A DNA stretch of 64,000 nucleotides from Pseudeuparius sepicola. Its lineage: Eukaryota > Arthropoda > Insecta > Coleoptera > Anthribidae. Below, piece after piece: positions 1 to 11,639 of the stretch. The position numbers and the translations under genes are program-made. Under the pieces are notes generated by a model. It searched no databases and was not told where the DNA came from. It was given only the letters and a program-made list of their open reading frames with translations. Numbering within the stretch: position 1 is the first letter of the stretch; each line of letters begins with the position of its first letter. The stretch is taken from assembly GCA_963920635.1 (NCBI GenBank), contig OY987308.1, positions 4,282,225-4,346,224 of the forward strand, given 5' to 3'.

Positions 1-563
1 TGTGGATTTTTTTTGCTTGTTTATTGTTAAAAAAAAGGTTATTTTATTCTGTATGTTCCAATTATTTTTTATTTCAGAGAAACTATATGAGTCCTGTCTC
101 AGTGAAGTTAGCCCAAACTAATAAAAATATGTTTTTTGAAGAAATTTGTCATGTCGTGTAACAGAAAATTTATTAAAATCAACACATTTTTCTAATTATA
201 TATGAAAAATTTATTCACTTTTGGCGTATAATTAAACTATATTTTAACTAACAAGAAATTTTTTAAAAGAAATTCCTAATACAGTAGAACCTCGATTATC
301 TGTGGGCGTTTAATCCGAGCGGCACCAAAGAACCTGAAACTGATAGCATTGATCTACTTCAGCTAAGGAAAATGAAAGAATTTATAAGGAAAAGAATTTA
401 GGAAGCTCAAAACAGAAAAAAATCACTGATTTTTCAAGAGATTTTATTCACATATTTATACAGTGTCCTCCAAAAAGTTCGCACCATATGGAGGGAATTT
501 TTAATTAAGATTTATTTTGAAATTTAATTTTGGGGTTACCTTTTGCTTTAAAAAAGATGAAAA

Positions 564-1692
564 ATGACCCACTCAAACGTGGTCATGTGACTTTCGTTAT
601 CTATCAAAAATGACATTTAAAAAAATATATCGCTGAAAATGGGTTTATTTGTTAAAATATCAAAAAGTTGTACTTGAAAAAGTTGTTTCTTTTTCAATTT
701 TACGTAAGTATACAAAATTTGAACGCTCTACTAAAATATTTAGTTTTTTGCTAATTTTTTATATTTATGAAATTTCTGAAAATTTAAAATCTCGAAACTT
801 CGTAAAAACTATTTTATATCACTAGCTTTATCATTCTATTAATTTTTTATTAGTAATTACCGATAGGAATAGGTATTTTTCGAAAGAAAATGATATTTAC
901 GCTTTAAAATTATGTTATGTTTGTTGCAAAGCTGATGTACCGTCTAGCATTTGGGGTATAAATTTAGTTACATTACGTTTCCCAGTTCTAAATTGATGCC
1001 AAAATAATAACAAATTAAAATATCATCAAACTATTTTACGTATCTAAGCAAAATTCTTGACTTATGGAACAAATAATTATTGGTAGGTACCTTTAAGTTT
1101 AATTTCACATTAATCGATATTGATGAGTAGGCCATGGAGAGAATGAAGCAATTGGTTTTTATTTGACAGTTATGAAAAACAAACTCATCAATATCGAATG
1201 GGAAATTAAACTTAAAGTTAATACCTAATTATTATTTGTTCCATAAAAGTCAAAAATTTTGCGTAGATACGTAAAATAGTTTGATGATATTTTAATTTAA
1301 TATTATTTTGGCATCAATTTAGAACTGGGAAACGTAATGTAACTAAATTTATATCCCAAATGCTAGACGGTACATCAACAACAAAATACCTATTCTTATC
1401 GGTAATTAGTAATAAAAAATTAATAGAATGATAAAGCTAGTGATATAAAATAGTTTTTACGTTTAGAGTTTTTAAAATTTTCAGAAATTTCATAAATATT
1501 GAAAATTGGCAAAAAACTAAATATTTTAGTAGAGCGTTCCAATTAGGTACAGATACGTAAAATTGAAAAACAAACAACTTTTTCAAGTAAAACTTTTTGA
1601 TATTCAACTAAACCCATTTTTGTCGATATATTTCTTTAAATGTCATTTTTGACAGATAACGAAAGCCACATGACCACGTTTGAGTGGGTCAT
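564..1692. repeat. Long inverted repeat, arms about 0.5 kb
   Basis: Positions 564-1128 and 1183-1692 are reverse complements with small indels around a 54-bp centre. The outer ends read TGACCCACTCAAACG on one side and its complement CGTTTGAGTGGGTCA on the other. The left arm has about 37 extra bases near 885-925. No protein is encoded. It resembles a foldback-type element or a head-to-head duplicate of a repeat. A sequence just left of it (461-490, CAGTG followed by TCCAAAAAGTT) resembles the terminus at 18655. Confidence 0.8.
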
Positions 1693-1695
1693 TTA

Positions 1696-2775
1696 TCAAA
1701 TGATTGTCCAGTAAGATCATTTCGAATTTTGTGGTCACCGCTAGAGGGCGCAATTTGAAAAATTCCCCTTTTATTACAGTTTTCTCCGAAATTTATTCTG
1801 TTATAATCGAAAAGTAGATAAAATGTACAACAAAAAATACCTCAGGTACAAATCGATATCTTCATTAGTTTCGGAGTTATCGCCAAAAGAATAATTATTA
1901 ACATATTATTTGAAAGAAGAAGGTAAGTGTTTATTATCAAAGATTTTGGTGGTCAACTATTGCATAAAATAAATAAAAATCGGCTTGAGTTTTTCGTAAA
2001 TTGCTATTTTTCTCACTTTTTATTCCGTTAAAAGTATTTATAATTTACTTACCTTACCTGTCGTGTATCGATATGAAATTATCTCGGAAATCATCTAGTA
2101 AGCCATGAAACAAAATCATTTGGTACCTGACAGCGTATTCACGCTCCGCAAGTGGAGCATGTTCAAAGCATTAAAAATATACGGCAAGCATATCGTAAGT
2201 CTCGGCATTCGTATAAGGATTTTTTTAATAAATGCAACACAGTTTTACAAAAATCAAGATTTGACGCAATACTTATTTAAGCTTGATTCATGTGACATTT
2301 ATTTTTTTGCTTCCCTAGGAACCAAACGATTTTGTTTCATGGCTTACTAGATAATATCCGAGATAATTTCATATCAATACGACAGGTAAGGTAGGAGTGT
2401 AGCAGTAAGTTAGAAATACGTTGAACGGAATAAAAAATGAGAAAAATAGCAATTTATGAAAAACGCAAGCATATTTTTATTTATTTCATGGAATACTTGA
2501 CCACGGAAATCTTATAACAAATACTTACCTTCTTCTTTCAAATAATATGTTAACAAATTATTCTTTTGGCGATAACTCCGAAACTAATGAAGATATCGAT
2601 TTGAACCTTGGATATTTTTTGTTGTAAATTTTATCTACTTTCCGATTATAACATAATAAATAGGTCATTGCATTTAAAATTTCGGAAGAAATTGTAATAA
2701 AAGGGAAATTTTTCAAATTGAGCCCTCTAGCTATGACCACGAAATTTAAAATGACTTTACTGGACAATCATTTGA
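1696..2775. repeat. Second long inverted repeat bounded by TA
   Basis: The outer 430-460 bp on each side are inverted copies: the left end TCAAATGATTGTCCAGTAA matches the right end TTACTGGACAATCATTTGA with TA immediately outside each. This fits insertion at a TA dinucleotide by a Tc1/mariner-type non-autonomous element. The centre (about 2135-2310) is not palindromic and includes a short open frame (2105-2350) that merely runs through the hairpin arms, so I do not call it a gene. Confidence 0.7.
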
Positions 2776-2777
2776 TA

Positions 2778-3586
2778 GAAGCCCAAATTCGACCAATTCG
2801 GTTAAGCCAAACCGGAGTTACAGGCATTTTTTCAAGTCAAGGTTTATCCGCCCGTTTCACCTCTATTTGAAGAGCTAGAGCAAAAAAACCTTAACGAAAA
2901 TTGTTCAGAATTTGCTGAAGAGTGCAATAAAATTATTTTTGATATACCTTTATTAGTACCTTTTTTGAGAAAACTCATTTTTCAAATTTACTGTTTCGAA
3001 TACGCCCCCTAGCGGCCGACCTACGAACTTAAAAATAATTTCCAGCGATTTTTCGTGACACATTACTTAAGAAGATTTTTTACCCAAAGCTCCAGGACTA
3101 TTCCTGAGATAGGGTACTTCTTTACCCTTAATGAAACACCCGGTATATTGTGATAAATTAACAATGTCTGCGATTCGCGCAGCAGATTTGCCTTTTTCAA
3201 TGCAAGTGAATTATAACATTCCTTATTTCTTCAGAAACGGCCTTACTACGAGACATTTTTATTTGTCAACAACAGTGAATGCCCAAATATGTTGCGAAAT
3301 CTCACTAACGCCTCGTTTAAACTTATCGAAAAGTCTTGTGATTTATTTCAGAGCCACCTACTAAACTTCTAGAAACAGACTATCTAACTTAAGCTGTTTT
3401 CGTCGTGTATTTTGTTACAATCAAATTATTATACAAAACAACCAACTGAACGCTAAATATATCTAAAAATGTTTTAAAACATTCTCTAAAATCTGTAAAG
3501 AAACAAAAAAATAGCACATTTTCAAAAACACCTTCATAAATTTGATATTTTGAATGGTTCGGCCAACTTCACTAAGACAGGGATCG
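2778..3586. other. Inner right part of the composite insertion, no gene recognised
   Basis: This stretch has no recognisable coding region. It contains a CGCCCCCTAGCGGCC block near 3003 and a 77-codon open frame at 3131-3364 that matches no family I know and lacks other support. Confidence 0.5.
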
Positions 3587-3926
3587 TATACTAGCGTATA
3601 TGGTTGGGCAACAATTACTCAAAAAATAGAATCGACTTTCATCGACTAAAACTTTAAGCTAACATGAATTAATTTTAGAAGCAGTTCGAAGGAATATTTT
3701 TATATCTTCCTCATAGTAGAAATTGCTTTTTTATATATTTAATATATTGGGTTTAGTTTTTCAGGAGTGCACCCTTTTATCTTGGGAAATATTATAACGG
3801 AGGATTATCTTCATACTCAGATGGGAATTTTATACTCAAAATGTGATAGTTTTGTGGGAACCAACTTTGATATTGTTCATTGGTGTTGTAATCCCTAGTG
3901 GAAAATTGGGGTTGACGAAAAAAGGA

Positions 3927-4257
3927 ATAATTGGATGGACGTCAGTCTTTCAAAAATCTATTTACTCATCTGTCGACGTTTCGACCACTTTATTTGGTCA
4001 TCCTCAAGATAGTGAGATCTTTAAGATTTTTTCACTAGAAATACGGATCAGTACAGAACTGATTTTAGATATTTAATTTTCAGGAGTAGCATTCATATGT
4101 ATCGTTCGTTTGAATCTAAAATCAGTTCTGTAATGATCCGTACTTCTAACGAAAAAATCTTAAAGATCTCACTGTCCTGAGGATGACCAAATAAAGTGGT
4201 CGAAACGTCAACAGACGAATAAATAGATTTTTGAATTACTGACGTCCATCCAATTAT
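3927..4257. repeat. Inverted-repeat element carrying hammerhead-like motifs in both arms
   Basis: Positions 3927-4069 and 4115-4257 are inverted copies flanking a 45-bp centre. Each arm holds a CTGAGGA/GGTCGAAACGTC-type motif, on the - strand at 3967-4012 and on the + strand at 4173-4216. The motif resembles those at the termini of Penelope-like retroelements. Small open frames on either strand here are by-products of the palindrome. Confidence 0.75.
4173..4216 (+). ncRNA. Hammerhead-like ribozyme motif (Penelope type)
   Basis: CTGAGGA is followed after one extra base by GACCA, the loop AATAAAG, TGGTC and GAAACGTC. Outer CTGT and ACAG can pair as stem I. Stem III would be only the self-complementary ACGT, so activity would probably need a dimer. 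The - strand arm (3967-4012) has TTGAGGA instead of CTGAGGA. Activity is unproven. Confidence 0.4.
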
Positions 4258-4519
4258 CATCCAATTCCATACATCACAAAACATTCTCGAAATTGGGGTT
4301 GATGTTTAAAAAAAATTACTGGGTGAGTTTTTTTTTGATGACCAGTATGGGGATCTCGGAAACTAGCGGAGATAGAAGGAAGATTAAATGGGAAAGAGTA
4401 GTAGTAAGCCATGACTTTTTTCAAAGGCAAGGTGCATTAAATTGGGCATACAAAACTGCACTTCTTTCCCCAGTTAACCTAACAAGGAATAAATTTTATT
4501 ATAATCTAAGATAAGAATA

Positions 4520-6880
4520 TTATATTGCACCGTAGCGTAATGCAAGTATCTATATTTTTGTAGTATAAGGTTATCATAAATAATAAGAGATATTATATTT
4601 CAGCTTATTATATACATATTTTTCACAAATTAAGTAAACAACAGGGTAGGAAAGAAATTTGATTGCTTAAATAATGGGATTTCTTATGTCCAACAGTGGT
4701 TAACGCAAATGTTTGATACGTAGTCCATTTTTTCTGAAACTTGGACATCACTACTTGGTCTTCCTAATCTCGGTAGGTCAGTTACATTCCCTCTGCTCTT
4801 TCAATTGTTACGTGAGTTTTGTTTTAGAACAATTCTCAAAATTGCGATAATTATGTTTGACACTTGTATCAGCAGTTGACATGACAACCTCTTTGTTTTC
4901 CATAATTACAGTAAAATCCAATGATTGAAGCAACTAGATTCCATTTTGCTACTAGAATTTCTTAAAATTACATAAGACTTTCAATTATATCCCTTACTTT
5001 ATTATGACCCTGTAACTAATAATAATAATTATTATTACATTTGAATTTCTTCGAATATTACATGTAACCTTTGAGTAATGGGATACAAAGAAGAGCAACG
5101 GCTGTCAAATCTTGATGTCAACAGTCTGAGCTAGTTCAAGAACAATAAAAATACCATTGTTGTTACATTACATTACGATATTAATGAAATTGTTGTCGGA
5201 CCAACCCTGATTGTTGACGGTGAGATTCGACTGGCTGTGACTAAAACTATTAGTTATTTTTTGGTCTTTTGCTACTCCAAAGCAGCAATGTTTAAAAAGG
5301 TTGCTAAAAGTTTTAAGCAAATGTATTTCATACCTTATGTTTATTTACTTAAATCTCAAACTTACATCAATTAATTACATGTTCTTCTATACCTAGTTAA
5401 CAATAAATATATATTTAATTTTCTCTTTAGTTTCAATAATAAACATCTTCAGTTGTAGGCTTTTTTATTGGTTTAGTGTTTAAAATAAACTAAAATATCA
5501 GGTAAGTTATTCAAAATGTTACTTTATTCCGTATATTCTAATTCCTTTTCATTTCAGAGGGATTAAATACTAGAGTATTATAACAGAATCGACTTTCAGA
5601 AGATTCGACCAAAATTTAAGCTAATATGAACTTTGGAAGCACTTTGAAGAAACATTCTTTGTTTTCCCATGGTAGAAATTGTTACATTTTCATTGGACAC
5701 TATACAATGTGTTTCACATTTTATGAGTACACCCTCAGGAAAAAATAATGGATTAATTTCAAATTTACCCCAACTTTTATATTGCTAATTGGCCCTACTG
5801 TGGAAAATTGAGGTTGTCTTAAAAAACAGTATTAGTGATTTTTTTAAGTAAATTTTGATTTTAGATTTGATTTTAGCATAATCAAAAACCTCCTTAGAAC
5901 GAATTTGTACATAATATAAAATATTTCAAAACAATATAAAACATTTCATCGTATCATCAGAACAAAATACAAAATATTTCATCGTTCCTAGATATGATCT
6001 CTCATTTTTTTTAAATAAACTTTTAAAAACTCAAAATTAATAAATGATAACCATATAACAAAATGGTAGAACACAATAAAATATTTGTTGGTATTTAATA
6101 ATGGTGTATTTCGGGTATGGTACTAACATATCGATGCTAGATGGCACCTCTGGTGGGTTTTCTTACCTCCAAGTCCAAGTTGCACTAGTACAATAGCTAC
6201 CGTTTCGTTTGAATCGTTATAGGGGTTATGCCTTGACTTTTTTAGCTTTTAGAAGTAAAACTACAAAAAAGAGTGCTCCTAAGGACTGTTTGACACTGGG
6301 GAAATATTGATATTATTAATTTTTTAATTTTAATTATGTACGTATGTTCTATTAATGGTTTTAAGCTCCTTGCTGCGTAAGGGTTGCTAGGCAGTACTTT
6401 TTGTACCTAGTAACCAAACTATCAAGACACCCCGAACATTTGACTTGACGCTTTCGGACGTGCTGGCGAATATGTAAAGTGTACTTACGGAGGAGGAAGC
6501 AAGTAGTTTGTATGTTTGAAAGTTATAAAAAAGTTATTAGGTTATAAAACTGCCAGAACGTAAGGACAACAACAGTCAAATTTCATCTCATATAGGTTAG
6601 AAATAAATGTTACATTAGCTGGGTTTGGCATTGGCCCTCCATTTGCTTTTTTTTGTTCCAACAGCAATAGTTGTTAGAGCACAAAGAACGAACTTGGCTA
6701 ATGATATTTGTAATGTAAAACATTTTATCAGTTATTTTTTTTAATCTTTTTCTATTCCTAAAGCAATGTTTATGAAGAAGCTGACTAAAAGTTACCCAAT
6801 ATTTATTTACTTAATATCACAAACTTATATAAATAAATTAATTTTATATAGTTCTCAATACATCGGATGTAAGTTGTTTA
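4520..6880. other. Intergenic DNA with internal duplications
   Basis: No gene is recognisable. A block around 5240-5400 recurs in diverged form at 6720-6850 (both contain a TTTATTTACTTAA stretch). A second block, about 5460-5830, is the uninterrupted counterpart of the DNA flanking the composite insertion (1-84 and 3590-3930). The remainder is AT-rich and unremarkable. Confidence 0.5.
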
Positions 6881-6889
6881 ACGATTTAC

Positions 6890-7062
6890 TGTCCCCGGCG
6901 GTGATTCCCCTGGGCCGGACGTGTCCCTAATACCCAGTTTCCTAAAAAGAATGGTGGTTCTAGCTTATAGCTGAAATGTAATATCAATTTTACCCCAACT
7001 CGGTATCCCGCACCCCCTCGGTAAGTCGAGAAATTATTATCAAGCGGCGAAAACAATTCCCA
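6890..7062 (+). promoter_or_regulatory. Conserved block with splice-donor-like site, candidate upstream exon of ZF-A
   Basis: A GC-richer patch contains ACCCCAACTCGGTATCCC and ends CCCCTCG|GTAAGT at 7020/7021, a good 5' splice-site match. A closely similar block lies in the same relative place before ZF-C on the - strand, with CCCCTCG|GTAAAT at 34878/34877. The donor-to-acceptor distance is 1.15 kb for ZF-A and 1.10 kb for ZF-C. I see no in-frame ATG leading into it, so it could be a 5' untranslated exon or simply part of the duplicated flank. Confidence 0.35.
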
Positions 7063-8172
7063 GAGTGTAGTTAAAGAGAAAAATAAATAAACTAGTGTAA
7101 AGTGTAATTAACTAGTATAAAGAAGGCAAGTGTTCTACGCAAAAAATCATCGGTGACTGGTAACTTCGTTACACTATTAATTAATAAAAACTCTGATAAA
7201 AAAGTCATGATTCAACACATTTCCCTTGCAAAATAGAAAACAATTACCTGTAAAATTAGAAGGTATGTTACTAGGGACGTGTTCAAAATTGGCGAATAAT
7301 TACTCAAATGGTGTTGTATTTACCAGTAACCAAATTAAGAAAATCAGATTTAATGTTTGGATGTTTATAAAATTTGCAACTACTTTAGTTTAACGAGGTA
7401 CTTATGACAGAAAATAAAAATAATTGTTGGAATTAAAGAAGAATAAAATTATCGAAGACAGTCTTTTCTGGGATTGAACTCAAATACATTATTATGATGG
7501 GCTTTAATTTTTTCCACTACTTACAGAGAATTTTGAAAAGTTGCGTTAATGTAAAACCTATTAAAACTTATTATTTTCATGCCTTGCTGAAAACTGTCAT
7601 AGGATAGTATTTTTTTCTATACTGTGTTCCATAATGATAAGTCGTCCACTTTCAATGAGTTAATAGAGTTATAATACATCAAAATGTTTGATAGAAACAG
7701 AAGAACTTTAAATTGGATCTTAAGTCTCAGAACGAATTAAAACTATGCTATTTGTTGTTCATTATTGAGTGTAAATGCTAACTCAAATCTGAACCTTCAC
7801 CGTCTATGATTATATGTAGTTGTCGGTATTTATTTAAATATCTTATTTTATTTCTCTATAGTATATTCATCATCTAAAATACATATTTATGTTTCATGAT
7901 GTATAAATAAAATCAATCAATTAAATTACTATGTATTATTATTTTCCTAGTCTTTTCTACTATTTTTTCTGTACTTTATATTATTTAATTTATCTGAAAA
8001 ATAATAATTGGCAACTGTATATTACATGTGTAATAGTGGTACCTACTTTATAGCAATGTGCATTATTTGTAAATCAGTTTTTATAATATTTAGTAAAAAT
8101 GTGCTGTAATAAAGAGCACAAGAAATATCATCTTGTGCTACAGAAAAACTCTAATTTGCCTTTCTTTTCCAG
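7063..8172 (+). other. Upstream flank or intron of ZF-A
   Basis: This AT-rich DNA is homologous, with indels, to the DNA upstream of ZF-C and ZF-D and to the 559-bp units upstream of ZF-B. It ends in the acceptor tract TTTCTTTTCCAG at 8161-8172. The bases at 8099-8172 happen to be open from an ATG, but paralogues have a TAG at the corresponding site, which supports an intronic reading. Confidence 0.6.
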
Positions 8173-9877
8173 ATCGGACTGCGATATTGATGACAATGAA
8201 ACTGCTAAACAGTCACCTCTGCACTATCATGAGACTGACAGTCAGCTTGAAATCAACCAGTTTTGCCAAGATACGAGTGCTACAGTCTTATTAGGCGACA
8301 CCTCTAGTGATGCTTCATCAATTCAGCAATGTGGCATCATAGACTGGAAAAGCCATCAGAAGCCCAATTATGAATATAAGTATTCTGGGGATACATTTTG
8401 TACATTAAATAAAATGAGCTTTGCAGGGGGCAAAGAAAAATGTGAACTCGTGAGTCACATTAGTGATAAAGAGATTGGTAATGAGCCATTGGACAAGCCT
8501 ATTGCCAAATTTAATTGCATAAAGTGCTCTTTTAATTCTATCGGAGAGAGGAGCTTGTGGAACCATTACAATGTAAGTGGCCATGGTAAGAAATGGTCAT
8601 TTCGGAAACGGGACAAGGCAGATGACAACTTCACCGAGCAGTATGATACCAATAAGTGCACATTGCAAAAGGGCAAGTTGAAGCCAAGTGAGAAGCAACA
8701 TGAACCAGTTAGCCCCGACCCTAAGCCAAGTAGCACATCAGATACATTTCATTCAGAGTCGGGTCTACGAGAGAATCTTAAAACATTGAATACTGATAAG
8801 TTATCTGATCTTGAATATAACTGCTCAAAGTGCCCCTTTACTACATTGAGAAAGGCCGAATTCAAGAGCCATGAGGTGCAACATAACCAAAGTAATCATG
8901 ACCCTGAGAGTTCAAAACTGAATCTAACGCATGTTCCCAAGCTCAGTTGTACAAAGTGCTCGTATACCTCAACTAAGAAAGGGAATTTAAATCGTCATTT
9001 TGATGCAATCCATGCTGATAAGTCGTGTGCTCCCAAATATAGCTGTGCAAAGTGCTTGTATACCTCAACTCAGAAAAGGAATTTAAAACGTCATTTTGAT
9101 ACAATCCATAATAAATCGCATGCTCGTAAATATACCTGTACAAAGTGCTCATATACCTCAACTTACAAAGGGAATTTAAAGAAACATTTTGATGCAATCC
9201 ATGATAAGTCGCATGCTCGCAAATATACCTGTACAAAGTGCTCATATACCTCAACTCGGAAAGCAAGTTTAAAACATCATTTTGATGCAATCCATGATAA
9301 GTCGCATGCTCGCAAATATACCTGTACAAAGTGCTCATTTACCTCAACTCAGAAAGGGGCTTTAAATCGCCATTTTGGTGCAGTCCATGATAAGTCGCAT
9401 GCTCTCAAATATACCTGTACAAAGTGCTCATATACCTCACCTCGGAAAGCGAATTTAAAACGTCATTTTGATGCAATCCATGCTGATAAGTCGTGTGCTC
9501 CCAAATATAGCTGTGCAAAGTGCTTGTATACCTCAACTCAGAAAAGGAATTTAAAACGTCATTTTGATACAATCCATAATAAATCGCATGCTCGTAAATA
9601 TACCTGTACAAAGTGCTCATATACCTCAACTTACAAAGGGAATTTAAAGAAACATTTTGATGCAATCCATGATAAGTCGCATGCTCGTAAATATACCTGT
9701 ACAAAGTGCTCATATACCTCAACTCGGAAAGCAAGTTTAAAACATCATTTTGATGCAATCCATGATAAGTCGCATGCTCGCAAATATACCTGTACAAAGT
9801 GCTCATATACCTCACCTCGGAAAGCGAATTTAAAACGTCATTTTGATGCAATCCATGTTTCCAAATCGCAAGTATAA
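8173..9877 (+). CDS. ZF-A: 3' exon encoding a C2H2 zinc-finger array
   Basis: Probable nuclear DNA-binding protein; only the last exon is seen. The exon starts after TTCCAG with one base completing a codon, then S-D-C-D. About 110 residues of acidic/polar linker precede an atypical finger (FNCIKCSFNS..., H-x5-H near 8510-8580) and a second isolated finger (YNCSKCPFTT, near 8816). Ten tandem fingers follow from 8946, each C-x2-C-x12-H-x4-H with a DKSHARKY-type linker instead of TGEKPY. Fingers 2-4 and 7-9 are duplicate copies, from a direct repeat at 9013-9325 and 9484-9796 (shift 471 bp). An alternative unspliced start at ATG 8099 is possible, but paralogues carry a stop there. The stop is TAA at 9875-9877; a relic of another finger follows out of frame. 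Confidence 0.85.
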
Positions 9878-10489
9878 TGTACAAAGTGCTCGTTTACCTT
9901 AACTCAGAAAGATAATTTGAATTATCATTTTGATGGTTGATGATAAGTTGTCAATTATCAGGTCGATAGGGTTGGAAAAACAAGGGTTTTATATATAAAA
10001 AAAACAACCCAGTTGTTTTACGTTTAGTTGGGTTAAAGTCTTTTATAATGAATTTAATTTATGCAAATTAATTAACATTATTGTTTTTTGTTCTTACTTA
10101 AAAAAAAAAAAGATATAGTAAGGTAATGTGAGGTAGGGTGCATCCGAAAGCTTAGCACATTTTTTTTGGTTATACATATAATGAAATCAAACATCATGTT
10201 GAATATTATGTTCTTTGATGAAATTGAATTTGTTTCTAGATCTAACATTTTTAATTAGGCTTTTTGATTAATTGTAGTTATACGCGAGTTTTTAAATGTA
10301 GCAAAATATGTGATGAAGTCTATCAATCCAATCGCAAGTGCAGACATTTTTGAACGGCCCAATCACATTGCATTGGTGGATTCCATCGCATATTTGTGTT
10401 AAATCTAAAACCTCGCACTATTATATTTTATTATGGTGGTAATGTATTTAATTCACAAAACATCAAATCTATCAAATGAATGTTATTTC
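9878..10489 (+). other. 3' flank of ZF-A
   Basis: A decayed finger (9878-9950) is followed by AAACCC-rich DNA, with GGGTTTTATATA near 9984 and GTTGGGTTAAAG near 10026. The same AAACCC/GGGTTT block follows ZF-B (20440-20560) and ZF-C (32400-32470), so it belongs to the duplicated module. No gene is seen after the finger relic. Confidence 0.6.
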
Positions 10490-10790
10490 TACTGGGACAA
10501 CATGGGGCATCACGCTAGAAAAAAACAGGTTCTGGAGAGAAGAGGGTGTGTGGAAAAACGAATAGCTGTGGAGCCTCGCGTTCGAACGACTCACCCGGAT
10601 GCCATAATTCGCAATGGAGTGCTCCAGAGAAGCTCGAAGGACAAAGGAATTAATATGTAACCTCAGGATCGAGGAGCACTGTGAAATCCGTAAATTTTAA
10701 TGGCTACTGAGGTCAAAAGAAACGTGAGTGTTGCAAAACTTGCACAACATAGAAAGTATAGGAGGATTCCTTCTATAACGGGAACCATGA
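10490..10790 (+). pseudogene. Decayed copy of the KCECCETC module
   Basis: This is homologous to the open cysteine-rich frame at 46560-46780 (-). The stretch coding KELIC-L--EEHCE can be read at about 10634-10676 on the + strand, but stops and frameshifts follow and the terminal CECCETC is lost. A short open frame (10433-10660) overlaps in another phase and is not supported. The module lies just downstream of the ZF exon in every unit. Confidence 0.45.
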
Positions 10791-11339
10791 CGATAAGCAA
10801 TTTAAAATAATCCTGGATATTGTCATTAACGATCTATTCTATATAGTTATTGATAAGATTATGTAAATATAATTTTTATATTTATTCATAAATACTGATA
10901 ATTTAAAATCCTATAATAATGCAAAATGTTTCAGATTTATAATGTAGGTACTCTGATCCATAATTGTAGACATCTACTTCAAGTATCAATAAACAACAAA
11001 ATCTGCCCTTCTACTACTTTTATTTCCCAGTGCTTTCTATTTTTTGTTTTTCTATAAAAATAATTGGCAAATTTATATTTTTTTGTGATTTAGTGGTACC
11101 TACTTTATAGCAAGCAAATGCTAATTAGAAATAGGTTGAGAACTTTTGTAAATTTGAGTCGTTTTTTTTTTAACATTACCCGAAAAGTTGGCCATGTATG
11201 CCCATTTATTTTCTAACATCGCTTAGCTGTCCAAAATTGCCATTGTCACGTTTTTGGTTCTTACGTTTTTTCTGTGGGTCACAAAATAATCGACAAAATC
11301 GCGGTGGTAGTCCTAAAATAATCATCCTGTATAATACTG
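10791..11339 (+). repeat. Module B copy and following flank
   Basis: This AT-rich block recurs at 19830-20110, 29170-29500, 29540-29830, 37270-37600, 45940-46400 and 50830-51230, all on the opposite strand. It is recognisable by a TTATCAATAACTATA stretch, CTACTTTTATTTCCC and GGTACCTACTTTATAGCAAG. At 11333-11339 it is broken by the LINE insertion and resumes at 13877. Confidence 0.7.
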
Positions 11340-11639
11340 TCAACACAGTGACATCTGTGGAACATTGACCGAATTATTTAAACCAACTTCTACCAGACAA
11401 AACAAAAGTAAATATAACATTAACAATTTAACAAATACTTATTATTACATTAATGTAAATACGAGGATTGATCTATTAGTTAAACAAGAGTTAGATCAAA
11501 GTCGACCGATTCAGCAGAATCTACGGGTATAAAATGAGCCCGGCTCAAAAGCTAAACCAGTGGATCCCGCTCTTCAGCTGCCACTAGGTCGTCAACCACC
11601 CCCAAGTGGTCAGCCCAGGCACAGGATACTGCTTTGAAG

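Larger units (their letters stand above)
84..3590. mobile_element. Composite insertion with terminal inverted repeats and nested palindromes
   Basis: The left end (about 88) and right end (about 3586) carry inverted copies of a CCTGTCTCAGTGAAGTT-type terminus followed by a GCC-rich stretch. TATA lies on both sides (84-87 and 3587-3590), a plausible target duplication. A related uninterrupted sequence near 5530-5600 matches the DNA left of 84 and right of 3590, so 88-3586 is inserted DNA. The interior holds two large palindromes and no recognisable transposase, so the element is non-autonomous. The same terminus occurs at 16768-16789 beside a Tc1/mariner transposase relic, which suggests that family as the source. 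The class assignment is inference. Confidence 0.55.

Noticed and set aside
8099..8172. ATG at 8099 as the true start of ZF-A
   Set aside because: A conserved acceptor lies downstream, paralogues have a TAG in the equivalent stretch and no ATG near their exon starts.
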